The notes: generated by a model not told the origin, from the letters alone. Positions 49,713 to 60,088 are shown, numbered from the stretch's first letter. The stretch is DNA of 64,000 nucleotides from Owenia fusiformis (GCA_903813345.2 CAIIXF020000002.1:5496001-5560000); one strand, 5' to 3'. Translations and numbers: made by a program.

Positions 49713-52204
49713 TTACTTAACATGTTAATCCGATTGAGTTCATATTGCAGTCCTGTACTCATTCCAGTGATTCTTCATTTTCCAATTATTTCCTATAATA
49801 TGTATAATTAAGAATGTCAATACCTCTGAACATTTTATGAGCAGGACATGTAAATTGAGAAAATGCCTTTTTATTATAAAGTTTGAGGAAAATATCTGGA
49901 TAATGTTGAAAAGTCAAAACATCAAATCATATAACTTTCCATAGCATTCTTGTTTATAAAGCGATTAAGTTGTAACAGAATTGTGAAAAAGTTTTATGTA
50001 TCAAATTAATAACTCAGATATTTTCAAGAGTTTGTACAATTCAATTTAAAGCCACCTATCTATTTTCAATAGATTTTTAAATCACATGTTTCGATGTTTA
50101 CTACTGCCATCTTTATAATCTGGTATTAACTTTTTAGTCTCACTTTCAGGTTTTTGTCAATCAATCTATAACGACATCTATTGAAAGTTTTAAAAGTTTT
50201 TGATTCATTATTGTCAAAACTGGATAATTTCCTTAAAACCTTTTCTAGACCTCTTCAAAGAGAAATCAAATGCCAAAGTGAATGATACATCAAACACATA
50301 TGCTTATTACCTTTTACCAACCTGTATTTTACAACAATTGACATATTTATTTTGTAAATATTTTATTCTATAGCTCATATTTTGTATAGATGTATATTAT
50401 AAACTGCAGTGCCCATTGTGCCATGACATCAAAGGGTAGCAGAAGATATTAACCATCCATTTGTTTGACATAATAATTTAGACAGTGACTTTAATCAAAC
50501 TGCTGCTTATATCATTCAGTAAAAGGCAATGTACTTCTACTTAAAGGTGCAACAATCATTGACCAGTGCCAAAATATATTTAAGTTTGGATATTTCATCA
50601 AGACTAACAAATATCTTTATTTTCTACAAAGAACCCCTGGATAAACATTATTTCAGCTGATATTCCTCTTGAAACGTGGTAGAACTTAAAAATCTATAAG
50701 TGGGACTCCCTTTATAGAAGCTTTGAACTGAATTTAGACTTCTAAATGCTGAAATTGATAGTTTATCCATACATTTTAAGAAAATAGGTATGTCAAAGAA
50801 GATGTTAAGCCAAATATTGACCTGATAGCTCAGAAAAATAAAAATTTTCAAATTTTCTCTCTACAGTCTTTGTTGCCCCTTTAATTTGGTACTACTTATT
50901 TTGGTCGATTTGCTGTTTTGAACATTTGGTAGCTACTTAATTTTTCAGACTTGCAATATTACAATGTACTAATGGTTCTCATTTATCGGTACTAAGATTA
51001 ACAATTTGGCAAATATTGTAAATGTATCTACTTCCAAGTGAATTCAAATATAATGTATACAAGTATAAATATATTTTCTTTTTTTAATATAATACTGGAA
51101 TCTGGAAATACACCAAATTCTTTAATAAAAATAATCTGTAACTTTGAACCACCAATAGACTTCTTTTTTCACTAGCCCACAGCACGATGATACTTACTGG
51201 AGTAAGTGTCATCTGCTTTTTTGTCAACCAATATGGTGGATAAAAAATTGTTCAATACTGATATACCTTTGATTTCAGCTAAACCAAGCAAAATTTGGCG
51301 ATTTTTTCTATTCACCGAATGTTCCCCAAATTAAAGACAAATACAGTATTTTCTTTGAATTTCTCCCAATTTCAGAGATGTTTGAGATTTGAGTTTTTAC
51401 AATCATGGTTTAGCTGAAATTGAAGTTGATAAATATTGAATCGAATTTTACCTACCATCCTGTGCACTAGTGTTTTCCGTTAACATTTCAGCTTGAAAAA
51501 TTTGCAACTACATTTGTCGTTTTGGTGAATTATAAGTATCTTGAATTGGGAAGACAGGAGGATGTCAGGGACACTTGAAAAACTGCCAAATTAAATATAG
51601 CATATAGGGGCAAACCCAAAAGTTGCCAAATTAAAAATTTGTCAAATTAAAGATGAATAAAGTAGTTCCAGAGCTTAAGAATACAAAGCACTAACATCAC
51701 ACAAAATGATGAAATAGAGCACAATATTTCAACACGCTAGAGGACCCTTTATAAAGATTAGAGTTCTAAACTAAAATAACCATTAAATAAAAAGGAGTGA
51801 GCCCAGCATATAAGCAATAAGCAGTGAAGGATGTGGGAGCATGGGCCAGTATTCATAAAATAAAACTGATTCTCTCATAAAAATGCCTCAGCATTAATTA
51901 TCAATGGATCGTATCAACACGTTTATTTCATTGGTTAATTTGAAGTTAGGGCCATTACTTGTTATTATTAGATGAAATTTAAGTGACTGGGGCTTCGAAT
52001 TCATTCATTTAATAAATTAAGTGTCCATGGTCTTTTTACAAGAATTTATGGTATCTAATATCGGTCAATAATGATTCACACTGTCATCACCACTTCTGGT
52101 GGTGACATAATATCACATTTATACAGAAAACCTTTGCTTCAAAAGCCTTATGCTAATAAGTTACAAACACATAATATTTGTGTGGTGGAATTCGTAAAAC
52201 TCAC
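49713..52204. other. intergenic; downstream of MAD2L1BP
   Basis: No gene recognised. Reading the - strand, an AATAAA (seen as TTTATT at 51922-51927) about 280 bp past the MAD2L1BP stop could be its poly(A) signal. Confidence 0.5.
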
Positions 52205-53164
52205 TCATGCCCAAATATCCATACATGAGGACATTTTAGCACTGGCACGCTTGTCTCTGAAGCCTCTCACAGAAACAGGTGCCTGGTACCATATAAATTC
52301 ACTGTCATGTCCTTCAACATCAGATGTTGCCATAGCATCGGGACTGTTAGGTGACACTTCTTTATCAACATCTTGGGATGCAAAACTTGAGTCATTTATC
52401 GACATATCGTTCAAGCTGTTACATAGTGTGCCTTCTGTACTCACAGTGGAGATTTCTAGAGGAGAGATCCCTGATATTTCAAAATCGCTGGAACTCACAT
52501 TAGTTAGGTCTGCTTCCAGTGCATTGCTCCCTTGATTACATACTAAACTAACTTCAATTATTTTTCCACGATTTGGTAGTTTGTATGCTGCTTTAGGTTC
52601 GAACCACTGCATTTCACTATTTCTCGGGGCTTGTAATAATACATATGAGTTTGTAGTTGACATATTACGGAAATCTCCAAGTAAATCTTGCGAAATCAAT
52701 GTTCTGAAAAGTGTCTGGATAACCTCCTTCTTAGAGAGGATAGACCCCTCAAATACTCCACCTGGGAGTTTTATAATATAAGTCTCTTTCGGACTGATTG
52801 GAGTACCTCCGAGCGTTATAACTACTTGATTTATGTAGTTCACATTGCTGAATGCTTGGTTAATGTTATGAAACAGGGCCTCAATATTTTCTAAAGCCTC
52901 GCTGAGTTTCCTGACTTGTAATTTTTGAGGTCCCTTTCTCTTCAACTGAAGTGTTTCACCTTCTTGTTGTTTATCTTGCTTGGACTGTTCTTGTTGTTTT
53001 AACTGTTCCTGTTGTTTTAATTGTTCATATGTCTGAGGTATCTGTTGTCTTTGGTAAAGAACATACTTCAGCATTTCAGTGACAATGTTTCCCCTGAGCT
53101 GCCCTTTGATGATTCCATCAAACTCCACCAAACAGGTCAACGGTGAATGTTTCCCAAAAGGCAT
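52205..53164 (-). CDS. MAD2L1BP: MAD2L1-binding protein (p31comet)
   Basis: p31comet has a HORMA-like fold, binds closed MAD2, and with TRIP13 disassembles the mitotic checkpoint complex. This 319-residue frame has the family landmarks in order: MLKYVLYQRQQIPQTYEQLK (31-50), LGGTPISPKETY (118-129), WFEPKAAYKLPNRG (187-200) and the final EFIWYQAPVSVRGFRD (289-304), each close to human p31comet. Human p31comet is 274 residues. The extra length comes from a Gln/Lys-rich run (about 51-70) and a Ser/Asp/Glu-rich insert (about 211-287) just before the last conserved strand. The ATG at 53164 is the first in frame. The coding region has no intron. An acceptor-like TTTTACAG about 38 bp upstream of the ATG suggests a 5' UTR intron, which argues against a processed retrocopy. 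Confidence 0.93.
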   Translation of the reverse strand: MPFGKHSPLTCLVEFDGIIKGQLRGNIVTEMLKYVLYQRQQIPQTYEQLKQQEQLKQQEQSKQDKQQEGETLQLKRKGPQKLQVRKLSEALENIEALFHNINQAFSNVNYINQVVITLGGTPISPKETYIIKLPGGVFEGSILSKKEVIQTLFRTLISQDLLGDFRNMSTTNSYVLLQAPRNSEMQWFEPKAAYKLPNRGKIIEVSLVCNQGSNALEADLTNVSSSDFEISGISPLEISTVSTEGTLCNSLNDMSINDSSFASQDVDKEVSPNSPDAMATSDVEGHDSEFIWYQAPVSVRGFRDKRASAKMSSCMDIWA

Positions 53165-53707
53165 AATTTAAAACCACTGTTTAGTTTCTCCTTAAGGGTG
53201 AACCTGTAAAACAATAAACACAGCTTTGAATAATGCTCATTTATGATTTGGATTGGTGGGCGATAATTGATATAAAATATTTTATTGAAAATTATTTTTA
53301 GTACATTCACTAATTCACCAGCATTAAGATGGAATATTTGTTTTAAAGATTACCTTGAGATATATCCTCGTCGTTAAATTAAGTTAAACAGTGCTAATAT
53401 CAACAGAACTACATAATTTCATTGAAAATCGACAAACAAATTTTGAAAATTTTGAAAACTGAAAAATTGGCCTCGTTTTCAATACAAGACTGAATTACCG
53501 AACGTCAAAAAACGAACGAAGGCACGCACTCAGCTGCCAGCAAGTCTATTTCGCATGTACATGTATATGATGTAGATGTAGACATGTATATAGACTAGAA
53601 ACTGCTTATTCTGATTATTGAATCTCGAGTGTAAAATTAGCTTGTTCCGGAGACACACTTAAAATATATGACATACAACGTCCGATCGCATCAATCGACT
53701 GATTAAG

Positions 53708-53884
53708 CCCGGTGTAAAAGGGTAGGAGGTCCTATCAAATTATGGTCCTACTCTCCATTGATTTATATGGTGACCTAAATATAACTCTTTCCCTCATTAT
53801 CTTATACGCAATCAGGGCCAGTAAGGGCCGCTAAGAAAGGGGACCATAATCCCTGGGGGACCATCATTTCTGCCGGTCACACCG
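53708..53884. mobile_element. inverted relative of the 165-bp MITE
   Basis: Starting CCCGGTGTAAAAGGGTAGGA, this is the reverse-oriented counterpart of 49540-49704. It shares the TTTATATGGTGA, TTATCTTATACGCAATCAGG and GGGGACCATAATCCC blocks. The right end is rearranged (CCGGTCACACCGG) and merges into the GGGACTCCATGG-rich block that follows. No clean target duplication. Confidence 0.75.
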
Positions 53885-54386
53885 GTATACACCAATAGGG
53901 CAAAATCCCACTTGCCCCATCGAGTCCCATCTTGCCCCATCGAATCCCAATTTGCCCCATCGAATCCCACGAAGTCCCATGGGACCTTGACGACTTTGCC
54001 CAATCGTGCCCCATGGAGTCCCATCAAGCCCGTGGAGTCCCATCAAACCCCACCGTGCCCCATTGGTAAGCCTATATGTCGGGCTTCACACAACACGTCA
54101 TCATATGATCGAAAATCCCACGATGCCCCATGGAAAGAATGAACATGTTCATTCTCGATGGGACTCCATGGGACTCCGTGGGATTTTGCCCCATCTTGCC
54201 CCATCGAGTCCCACCGAGTCCCACGTGGGACTTCATGGGACCCCATGGGACCTCGTTGGACTCGATGGGGCAAGATGGGGCAAAATACCACGGAGTCCCA
54301 TAGTTTTCATGGGGAAAATCCCAAAAGGTCCCACGAGGTCCCACGCAATGTTAAGTCTTGGAGGTCCCAACTTGCCCCATTGGTGT
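53885..54386. repeat. GGGACTCCATGG-type word-repeat block
   Basis: About 500 bp are built almost entirely from the words GATGGGGCAA, GGGACTCCATGG, TTGCCCCATCGAGTCCCA and their reverse complements on both strands. One hairpin-forming stretch lies at about 54182-54290. The block is bounded by ACACCAATAGGGCAA on the left and its inverted near-copy TTGCCCCATTGGTGT on the right. Overlapping open frames on both strands are by-products. The composition is sharply GC-richer than the surroundings. It may be an amplified element interior. Confidence 0.8.
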
Positions 54387-54969
54387 AAACCTGGCTTTAG
54401 GCTGAATGCTATGAATGATGCCAGGGGAATGGTGACGTGATGTATTTTAGAAATGACGTCATTAATATATCCTTGCCAACACAATTTATTTGTTTTTTGT
54501 TGTTGTTGTTTTAACTGGCCTGAAGTGCAAAATTACTCTTAGGAAGAACAAAAGTACCTGATCGTCGGAATGATGACGGTGAAGGCGGGGGTGAAGGGTA
54601 ATAGAAAAAAGCCCTTTCAGGCTATAAATCAACATAGAATCGTTAGGCTCAATCTATTCTCAAATTTCAATGAATGAATCAATCAATTAAAAATTCACCG
54701 ACATTTTTCGGGTTAAAGTTTCCTGGCACAACTTTTTTAACTTGATCTTTTAGAACATGCAATGTCACCACAAGATATCTTTTTTTCCGGTCAGACAGCT
54801 GACCATGGCAAATAAAAGAAAAGGTTCCCCTAAACTCGACTCGTAATAGATTTTGGTGAACTTTTTAAGTTGATGATTTGATATTCTTGTTCCTATAATC
54901 AAATATTTTTCCTCGACCATCCAATCTCCGGAGTGCTGTACCCATCAATGAAATTGCCAATTTTGAACA

Positions 54970-55234
54970 TTGGATGGTGTTTTTCTATTTGTATTCGTAG
55001 GCGAATCTTTCCTGCTGCAAGCTTCCATTGCAGTTATATCTATTGCCATATGCGCTGGTGTTAGACATATGCATGGTGACAAATGTACCGAGCCACCTTC
55101 GGACTTCATCGGGATATTCCGTAGCTCGGCCATTCGTGGGCGTAAGGTAACGATCGAAAAGGATGGGATCTTAGCTACTGGACCACAGCCACATAAATTA
55201 TACGGCTTTGCCGATCGCCAAATGTTTGCCCTCT
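54970..55234 (+). CDS. unrecognised gene, exon 1 (signal-anchor-like N-terminus)
   Basis: An ATG at 54970 opens a frame running to a perfect donor (CTCT|GTAAGT). The first about 30 residues are hydrophobic (FLLQASIAVISIAICAGV), consistent with a signal peptide or membrane anchor. A conserved-looking region with KCTEPPSDFIGIFRSSAIRG and KLYGFADRQMFAL follows. The exon ends one base into a codon. An acceptor-like TTCGTAG at 54994-55000 means the exon could instead start at 55001 in phase 1, with a further exon upstream. Exons 1-4 together give 202 residues and five cysteines. I do not recognise the family, and a secreted or single-pass membrane protein is an inference. Confidence 0.55.
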
Positions 55235-55520
55235 GTAAGTTGTTGCTTTTAATTTTCTTCTGGTGCGATATTTGAAAGAGTTCGTTGTTTCATTCACATA
55301 TTCTTTCCTGCGACTCAATTAAAAGTAAGAGCATTTTCTTTTTTTTGAATCTAGAACATGGATTAGACATTCCCGTTTCGATAATGTTTGTATATTAATG
55401 AGCGAGACTACACTACAGTCCAAAGTTATTTCAACTTATACTGAATGCTCCATCAGAATCAGTACTCTTTCATTGGAATTTTTCATTTACGAAATTAATA
55501 TTGTAAAACTTCTATTTTAG

Positions 55521-55608
55521 GGTTAACACGGAAGAAACTATCATTTGAACAGGCGTATTGCACCAACAATGCAATGACGATTTTCTTCAGGCACAATCTA
55601 AACCATCG
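55521..55608 (+). CDS. unrecognised gene, exon 2
   Basis: The exon lies between TCTATTTTAG and a GTAAGA donor (88 bp). It joins exon 1 in frame with a Trp at the junction and reads LTRKKLSFEQAYCTNNAMTI then FFRHNLNH. It ends two bases into an Arg codon. Phase agreement on both sides is the main evidence. Confidence 0.6.
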
Positions 55609-56003
55609 GTAAGATAACGTTAATGCATGAGATATGTTTACATTTTATCATTTACACAAAGGGTTACATTCGGAAGGCATAAAACTCGGGCTTTTGTCAT
55701 TTTTCGAATGGCTAATGAATATGTTGACACGTGCGAGGCACGAAATTAATTTCAAAATTAATCAGACTCAGTCACAAATTAAATTTACCCTGGCAACAAG
55801 GGATTTGTATATAATTCTAAACAATGCAAGAGATAAAACTATAAATGTTACATGATGTAATTAAAAGATGCAGTTTTCGATCACAAATTGCGCTCTTGAA
55901 CTTTATATACCTCTGATACAGTATTAGAATACTACTTGCTTGTTTTAAAACCGGGTATGGCATATGAAAAATATGATTTAGGTCAGTCATACATTTGACC
56001 CTG

Positions 56004-56505
56004 TTAAAGCTGGACTACGCTCCGAAACGCAATATGTTGACATATATTGTTTTTACATTTTCAAGCTCTAATATAAAGTTTATGTAAATAAAAATTGTTT
56101 TTTTCTGCGTAATATCAAAGAACAATCATTTAGTTAAAAAAATAAAAAGGCTAGTGCGGGATTCGAACCCGGTCCTCCCGCGTGCTCAGCGAGGATTCTA
56201 CCCGCTACACCAACGTATTATTATGAAAGGAGGAAGTAATTTAACGCTACTTATTTTGAATGCTATGATTCGGAAGTGACGTCACGTTCTTCATTTAGAA
56301 ACCTTTCCAAAATCATATCGCCGGCACCGATCGAAGCAAATTCAATGAAAAATCTTTGAAATGACACATTTATCGTAAGTATTTCTACACAAGATTTGCC
56401 CCATTTGTTCATCATTCTATAATCTTTCATTAAGCTCAAACGAAATGATAAAGTTCACCCCCGAAACAACCCAAGATTGCGTTTCGGAGCGTAGTCCAGC
56501 TTTAA
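56004..56505. mobile_element. TTAA-flanked MITE carrying a tRNA-like sequence
   Basis: TTAA at 56004-56007 and 56502-56505 flanks perfect 26-bp inverted ends (AGCTGGACTACGCTCCGAAA... and its complement). The 494-bp interior has no coding capacity and holds a tRNA-like sequence on the - strand. TTAA fits piggyBac-type elements. It lies in intron 2 of the unrecognised gene. Confidence 0.88.
56149..56216 (-). pseudogene. tRNA-like sequence (tRNA pseudogene or SINE head)
   Basis: On the - strand, an A box-like TGGTGTAGCGGGTAG, an anticodon-like stem (CTCGC/GCGGG, 7-nt loop), a perfect B box GGTTCGAATCC and a following T-run terminator are all present. The 3' acceptor strand ACTAGCC does not pair with the 5' side, and U33 of the anticodon loop is missing. 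I therefore call it a degenerate tRNA or a tRNA-derived SINE head, not a working gene. Confidence 0.65.
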
Positions 56506-56722
56506 TAATAAAGTCCGACATTTTGAAAATTGTGTTGAGAACTAGGCCTATGGTTCGAATTCTTGATTTTTCGGAAGGTAGGATTGATCAGTTTATAATC
56601 CTTGACATCTTACTTCGAGGAAAATATTATAGTTTTGATCAGACATGTTGAACAACAAACGTATAAACCATGACTTTATACCGCATCTAGACGTTGACAA
56701 AATATTTTTTTGTATCATTCAG

Positions 56723-56805
56723 CCAAAAAGCGAGATATCACTGTCTTCAACTAACAAGAGATCGAATACCAGGACAACTAAAAGGAAAATTTGTTTTCAA
56801 TGCAC
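56723..56805 (+). CDS. unrecognised gene, exon 3
   Basis: The exon lies between TATCATTCAG and a GTGAGT donor (83 bp). It continues the frame as QKARYHCLQLTRDRIPGQLK then GKFVFNA and ends one base into a codon. The intron before it holds the TTAA-flanked MITE with the tRNA-like sequence. Confidence 0.6.
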
Positions 56806-56959
56806 GTGAGTACTAACTTTTATTTTTAATCAATTATTGCTCAATTGTTATTTCTATGCTACTAGTAGTATAGCTTATCGTGTTGAAACTCACAATGGAT
56901 ATCGATACTTCCAAAATGGCGTGGAGTTACATAGAATTTACACTTTTTTATCTTGAGTA

Positions 56960-57345
56960 CTGGGTGTCCCAAAAAACTGTACGTACTTAAATGAGACGGG
57001 TATAATTATAGTATTTCTTTCACCGAAAAATTGAACATTTCACATGATAAAGAACCTTTATTTCCACCAAGCGGTTAAAGTATATAAAACATGTAAATTA
57101 CTTACTTGGAAACTAGACATGTTAGACGACACGCTCTAAATGCCCTTTTCCATGATTGATGCGAAGCTTAATGTAATTCCAAACATGGAAAATTGGTGAT
57201 GGTACTGAAACAAGTAATAGTACGCGCACTTTGTGATGATTAAATTTTCTGTAAGATATTTCTGTAAAATATCCAGATTTCAAGAATATTCCTTCATCAC
57301 TCAGAGTTGGTTGCTTCATTCAGTACAATTTCTCTGGACACCCTG
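56960..57345. mobile_element. Tc1/mariner-type MITE (386 bp)
   Basis: The left end CTGGGTGTCCCAAAAAACTG and the reverse complement of the right end, CAGGGTGTCCAGAGAAATTG, are alike, with TA on both sides (56958-56959 and 57346-57347). The end type resembles maT-like IS630 elements. No transposase is recognisable. Confidence 0.65.
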
Positions 57346-57391
57346 TACAATGAGTACAACACCCTGTACAATGTACAACACCCTGTACAAT
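57337..57391 (+). repeat. short tandem repeat of ACACCCTGTACAATG
   Basis: Three copies of ACACCCTGTACAATG, linked by TACAA-type spacers (period about 20-22 bp), start inside the right end of the MITE at 56960-57345. They appear to be a local amplification of that end. Confidence 0.75.
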
Positions 57392-57406
57392 GACAGAGTA
57401 ACTACA

Positions 57407-57716
57407 TAATCACTGGGGAGTATCGTGATGCAACAACACCGTGTTGTTGCATCAAGATGGCCAGACTTCCGGTGATCGATTTTCGTACGATATTTTGTTT
57501 CCCCAATTAAACCCATTTCTAGGACGAGTTGCTCAATAACCATACACGTGCAGTTAGCGCACGATCTATATTTAAAGAAACTGTCATTAGTATACATGTA
57601 CCATCACCAAGAAGCAATAAGTTCACGGTTTTAGTTCCTCACTATTGATGCAACAACACCAAACCGAAGATGCAACAACACTCCTCTAGATTTGAGGAAT
57701 GATGCAGCAACACCAA
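57407..57716 (+). mobile_element. ~310-bp element, left member of an inverted pair
   Basis: This is the reverse complement of 60089-60397 with about 85-90% identity by eye. It carries the 13-bp word GATGCAACAACAC as a perfect hairpin (57427-57453), then again at 57647 and 57669, with a variant at 57701. Non-coding. The superfamily and target duplication are not determined. Confidence 0.8.
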
Positions 57717-58204
57717 TTAATAGTATAATTTCAGAAGACCATAAATCTCGAGTGGAACAGATTTTTAAATGCTACTATTGCGATACCGTTACCCATTACC
57801 CATATTTGCGTTCTTCTCAAGGCATTCAAAATACACTTCCTGCGGGTGAAGATCATTTATATGTGTTTTCAAAAAATTTATACTTTTAAACATTATAACG
57901 TTTTGGACGTTGTTCTATAACATAGTTCAATCGCCTTTAACATGGCAAGCTTTAGTAACCCAATCTATTTTCATAAACCACTATTCCATAGCTTGATGAC
58001 CCTGACTCCAGTTAGTATCATTCAAAATGGTGGACAAACATCTTTCGTTCTCGGTAAATATGATGAGCTATTGGAAATTATCTGTCATCCATCTGTGGAA
58101 CAGTGATAAACTAGTAGATTTACGTTACCACTGTTTATCAAATTATAACTAAAACAGTTTCACTGTGACATTCGTGAGCTTATGTTGATGGGATGATTGT
58201 TTCA

Positions 58205-58255
58205 TCTATGATATAATATGATATGATTCTTTATTTCCTCCAATTTGGAGAGCCA
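58205..58255 (-). mobile_element. possible LINE 3' end fragment
   Basis: On the - strand, CTCCAAATTGGAGGAAATAA followed by AGAATCATATCATATTATAT resembles the 3' tail of CR1- or RTE-like non-LTR retrotransposons, with a short repeat tail. No coding part remains. Confidence 0.3.
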
Positions 58256-58684
58256 ACGTGTAAAAACGTGACTTTATTAGAGAAGCCGTTTAGTTACACG
58301 TTTAATGGAAATCTTGAACGACGCACATGTAGAATTATTGCTCTCTTTGGATTCCTTCTCTCCGACTGAGTAAAAAGGTAAACAAAAGTGATAAGATTAA
58401 GGGCCCAAAAAGGTAAATTGATAGGGGTACAGTTATCCCAGATATCCCGGGCCCTCGGGAAATATCATATTGTCTCTCGGAATAAAACCAATATTGAATC
58501 CCTCTCAGTAAATAACCTCTATATAATAGCAACTGCAATATCATTAAACCAATACTCATCCTATACAACTCTTGAGAACGGTGTACAACTCCTGGATAGC
58601 GTAAACTCCTGAGCAGCGTATACAACTCTTCAACTTGATATATGACATCATACTTTGGGTGGGATAACAAAGGATATACAATAT

Positions 58685-58842
58685 ACAATTGTAGACCTCT
58701 CTTGAGGTCAACTGGCAAAATTGTATACCGATACTGTAATCCTTGAAAGTTCGGAGGTCGAGCGAGGTCAACAGTACTCTCAGGGTTTACTGTTGAGGTA
58801 TACACTTTGGCCAGTTGACCGAATAGAGAGGTTAACAATTGT
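58685..58842. repeat. foldback unit 1 of 3
   Basis: ACAATTGTAGACCTCTCTTG ... and its imperfect reverse complement ending AGAGAGGTTAACAATTGT form a hairpin of about 158 bp. Inside are AGGTCAACTGGCAAAATTGT and the mirrored TTTGGCCAGTTGACC. It is followed by TTGTTAGTCCGAA. Confidence 0.8.
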
Positions 58843-58883
58843 TTGTTAGTCCGAAGAATATAATAATTTGAAAGAAATAATAT

Positions 58884-59017
58884 ACAATTGTAGACCTCTC
58901 TTAAGGTCAACTGGCAAAATTGTACACCGATACTGTAAACCTTGAAAGTACTGTTGATCAAGACCAGAGGTCGAGGACACTTTTGCCAGTTGACCGAAAA
59001 GAGAGGTTAACAATTGT
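58884..59017. repeat. foldback unit 2 of 3
   Basis: Same layout and orientation as unit 1 but shorter (134 bp), again followed by TGTTAGTCCAA. The apex region is deleted relative to unit 1. Confidence 0.8.
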
Positions 59018-59239
59018 TCTGTTAGTCCAAATAATATAATAATTGGACGAATATATAATCGAATATCACGTGAACATATTTTATAAGTAAAGGTATCATA
59101 TTCTAGCAAAAAATCCCAAAACCGTCGAATACTTGTAATTTTTGCACAACTTAGTTTTTCAAAATTAAAAAAATTTCAACATTAAAAAACAATTTTTCAA
59201 AAATAGGGGTCAACAGTACCTAGTAGTGGTCAACAGTTT

Positions 59240-59408
59240 ACAATTGTTGACCTCCCCAGAGGTCAACCGGCAAAATTGTATACCGAGACTGTAAACCGAA
59301 AAACTACTGTTGACAGAGACTGAAGGTCGAGGTCAACAGTAGTTTCAAGGTTTACAGTCGAGGTATATGATTTTGACGGTTGATCGAATGGAGAGGTCTA
59401 CAATTGTT
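59240..59408. repeat. foldback unit 3 of 3
   Basis: The most diverged of the three (169 bp), with the same ACAATTGT ends and GAGGTCAAC inner blocks, followed by TTGTTAGTCCGA. All three lie in the last intron of the unrecognised gene. Confidence 0.75.
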
Positions 59409-59878
59409 TTGTTAGTCCGAGTAAACTAATAATACACATATAGACGACAATCATCAATCGGCATGGCTTCATTTCACAACCTTTTCTCCGAACCACGTTA
59501 GCAATATTTTTTTTTAGAAAATCTGGAGACAGTGCAAGTAGCTTAACTCTGTATTTGGCACATCACGGCGTACTCGTTAGTGAATTAATGTTAATTTTAA
59601 GTTTCTATTTGTATTTTTGCTATACTTGTCGCCTAGTAAAGTCATTCTCATCCAATAATCACCCAATCAGAATCGAGTATTTCAGTTGAGGTACTAACAA
59701 TACATTTTGTTGACCGCTCATCAACCAATCAGAATTGAGTATTTCAATTGAGTTACTAACAACACAAAATGACTGATATCTGTTGTCTTTCCAAAATTAT
59801 ATTAGTTATTTGTAAACAATTTCCTTACGGTAAATCAAGGGCATTTAATTTAGAAAATGTATAATCTTTATTTTTCAG

Positions 59879-60051
59879 ATACAATATCAATGAGATTGCC
59901 TCCCGGGGATTCAGTACTTTATTTAGTTTGCCTTGTATATCCTTTTAACTTTGATATAGACAAAGAAACCAAACAAAATACGCTTCGTTCATGGACCACT
60001 GACTCACGCGTTTTATTCATGTCCCGACCTACACCTGTAAACAGAACATAA
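59879..60051 (+). CDS. unrecognised gene, exon 4 (terminal)
   Basis: After TTATTTTTCAG the segment supplies the two bases needed by exon 3's phase. It reads TISMRLPPGDSVLYLVCLVY and on to a TAA at 60049-60051, ending PTPVNRT. The preceding intron (3.07 kb) is filled with a MITE, one arm of an inverted element pair and three foldbacks, so a missed exon in it is possible. The right member of the inverted pair begins less than 50 bp after the stop codon. Confidence 0.5.
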
Positions 60052-60088
60052 AACAGTTTCTCTTGTTGTTCAATGATACATTATATTG

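Noticed and set aside
53812-54484. Several Trp/Gly/Pro-rich frames on both strands
   Set aside because: They are by-products of the GGGACTCCATGG word block.
56149-56216. Functional tRNA gene
   Set aside because: The acceptor strands do not pair and U33 is absent, so I list it as a degenerate tRNA or SINE head.
58335-58961. 208-residue open frame on the - strand
   Set aside because: It runs through foldback units and repeats its own peptide where the units repeat. It also lies inside an intron of the + strand gene.
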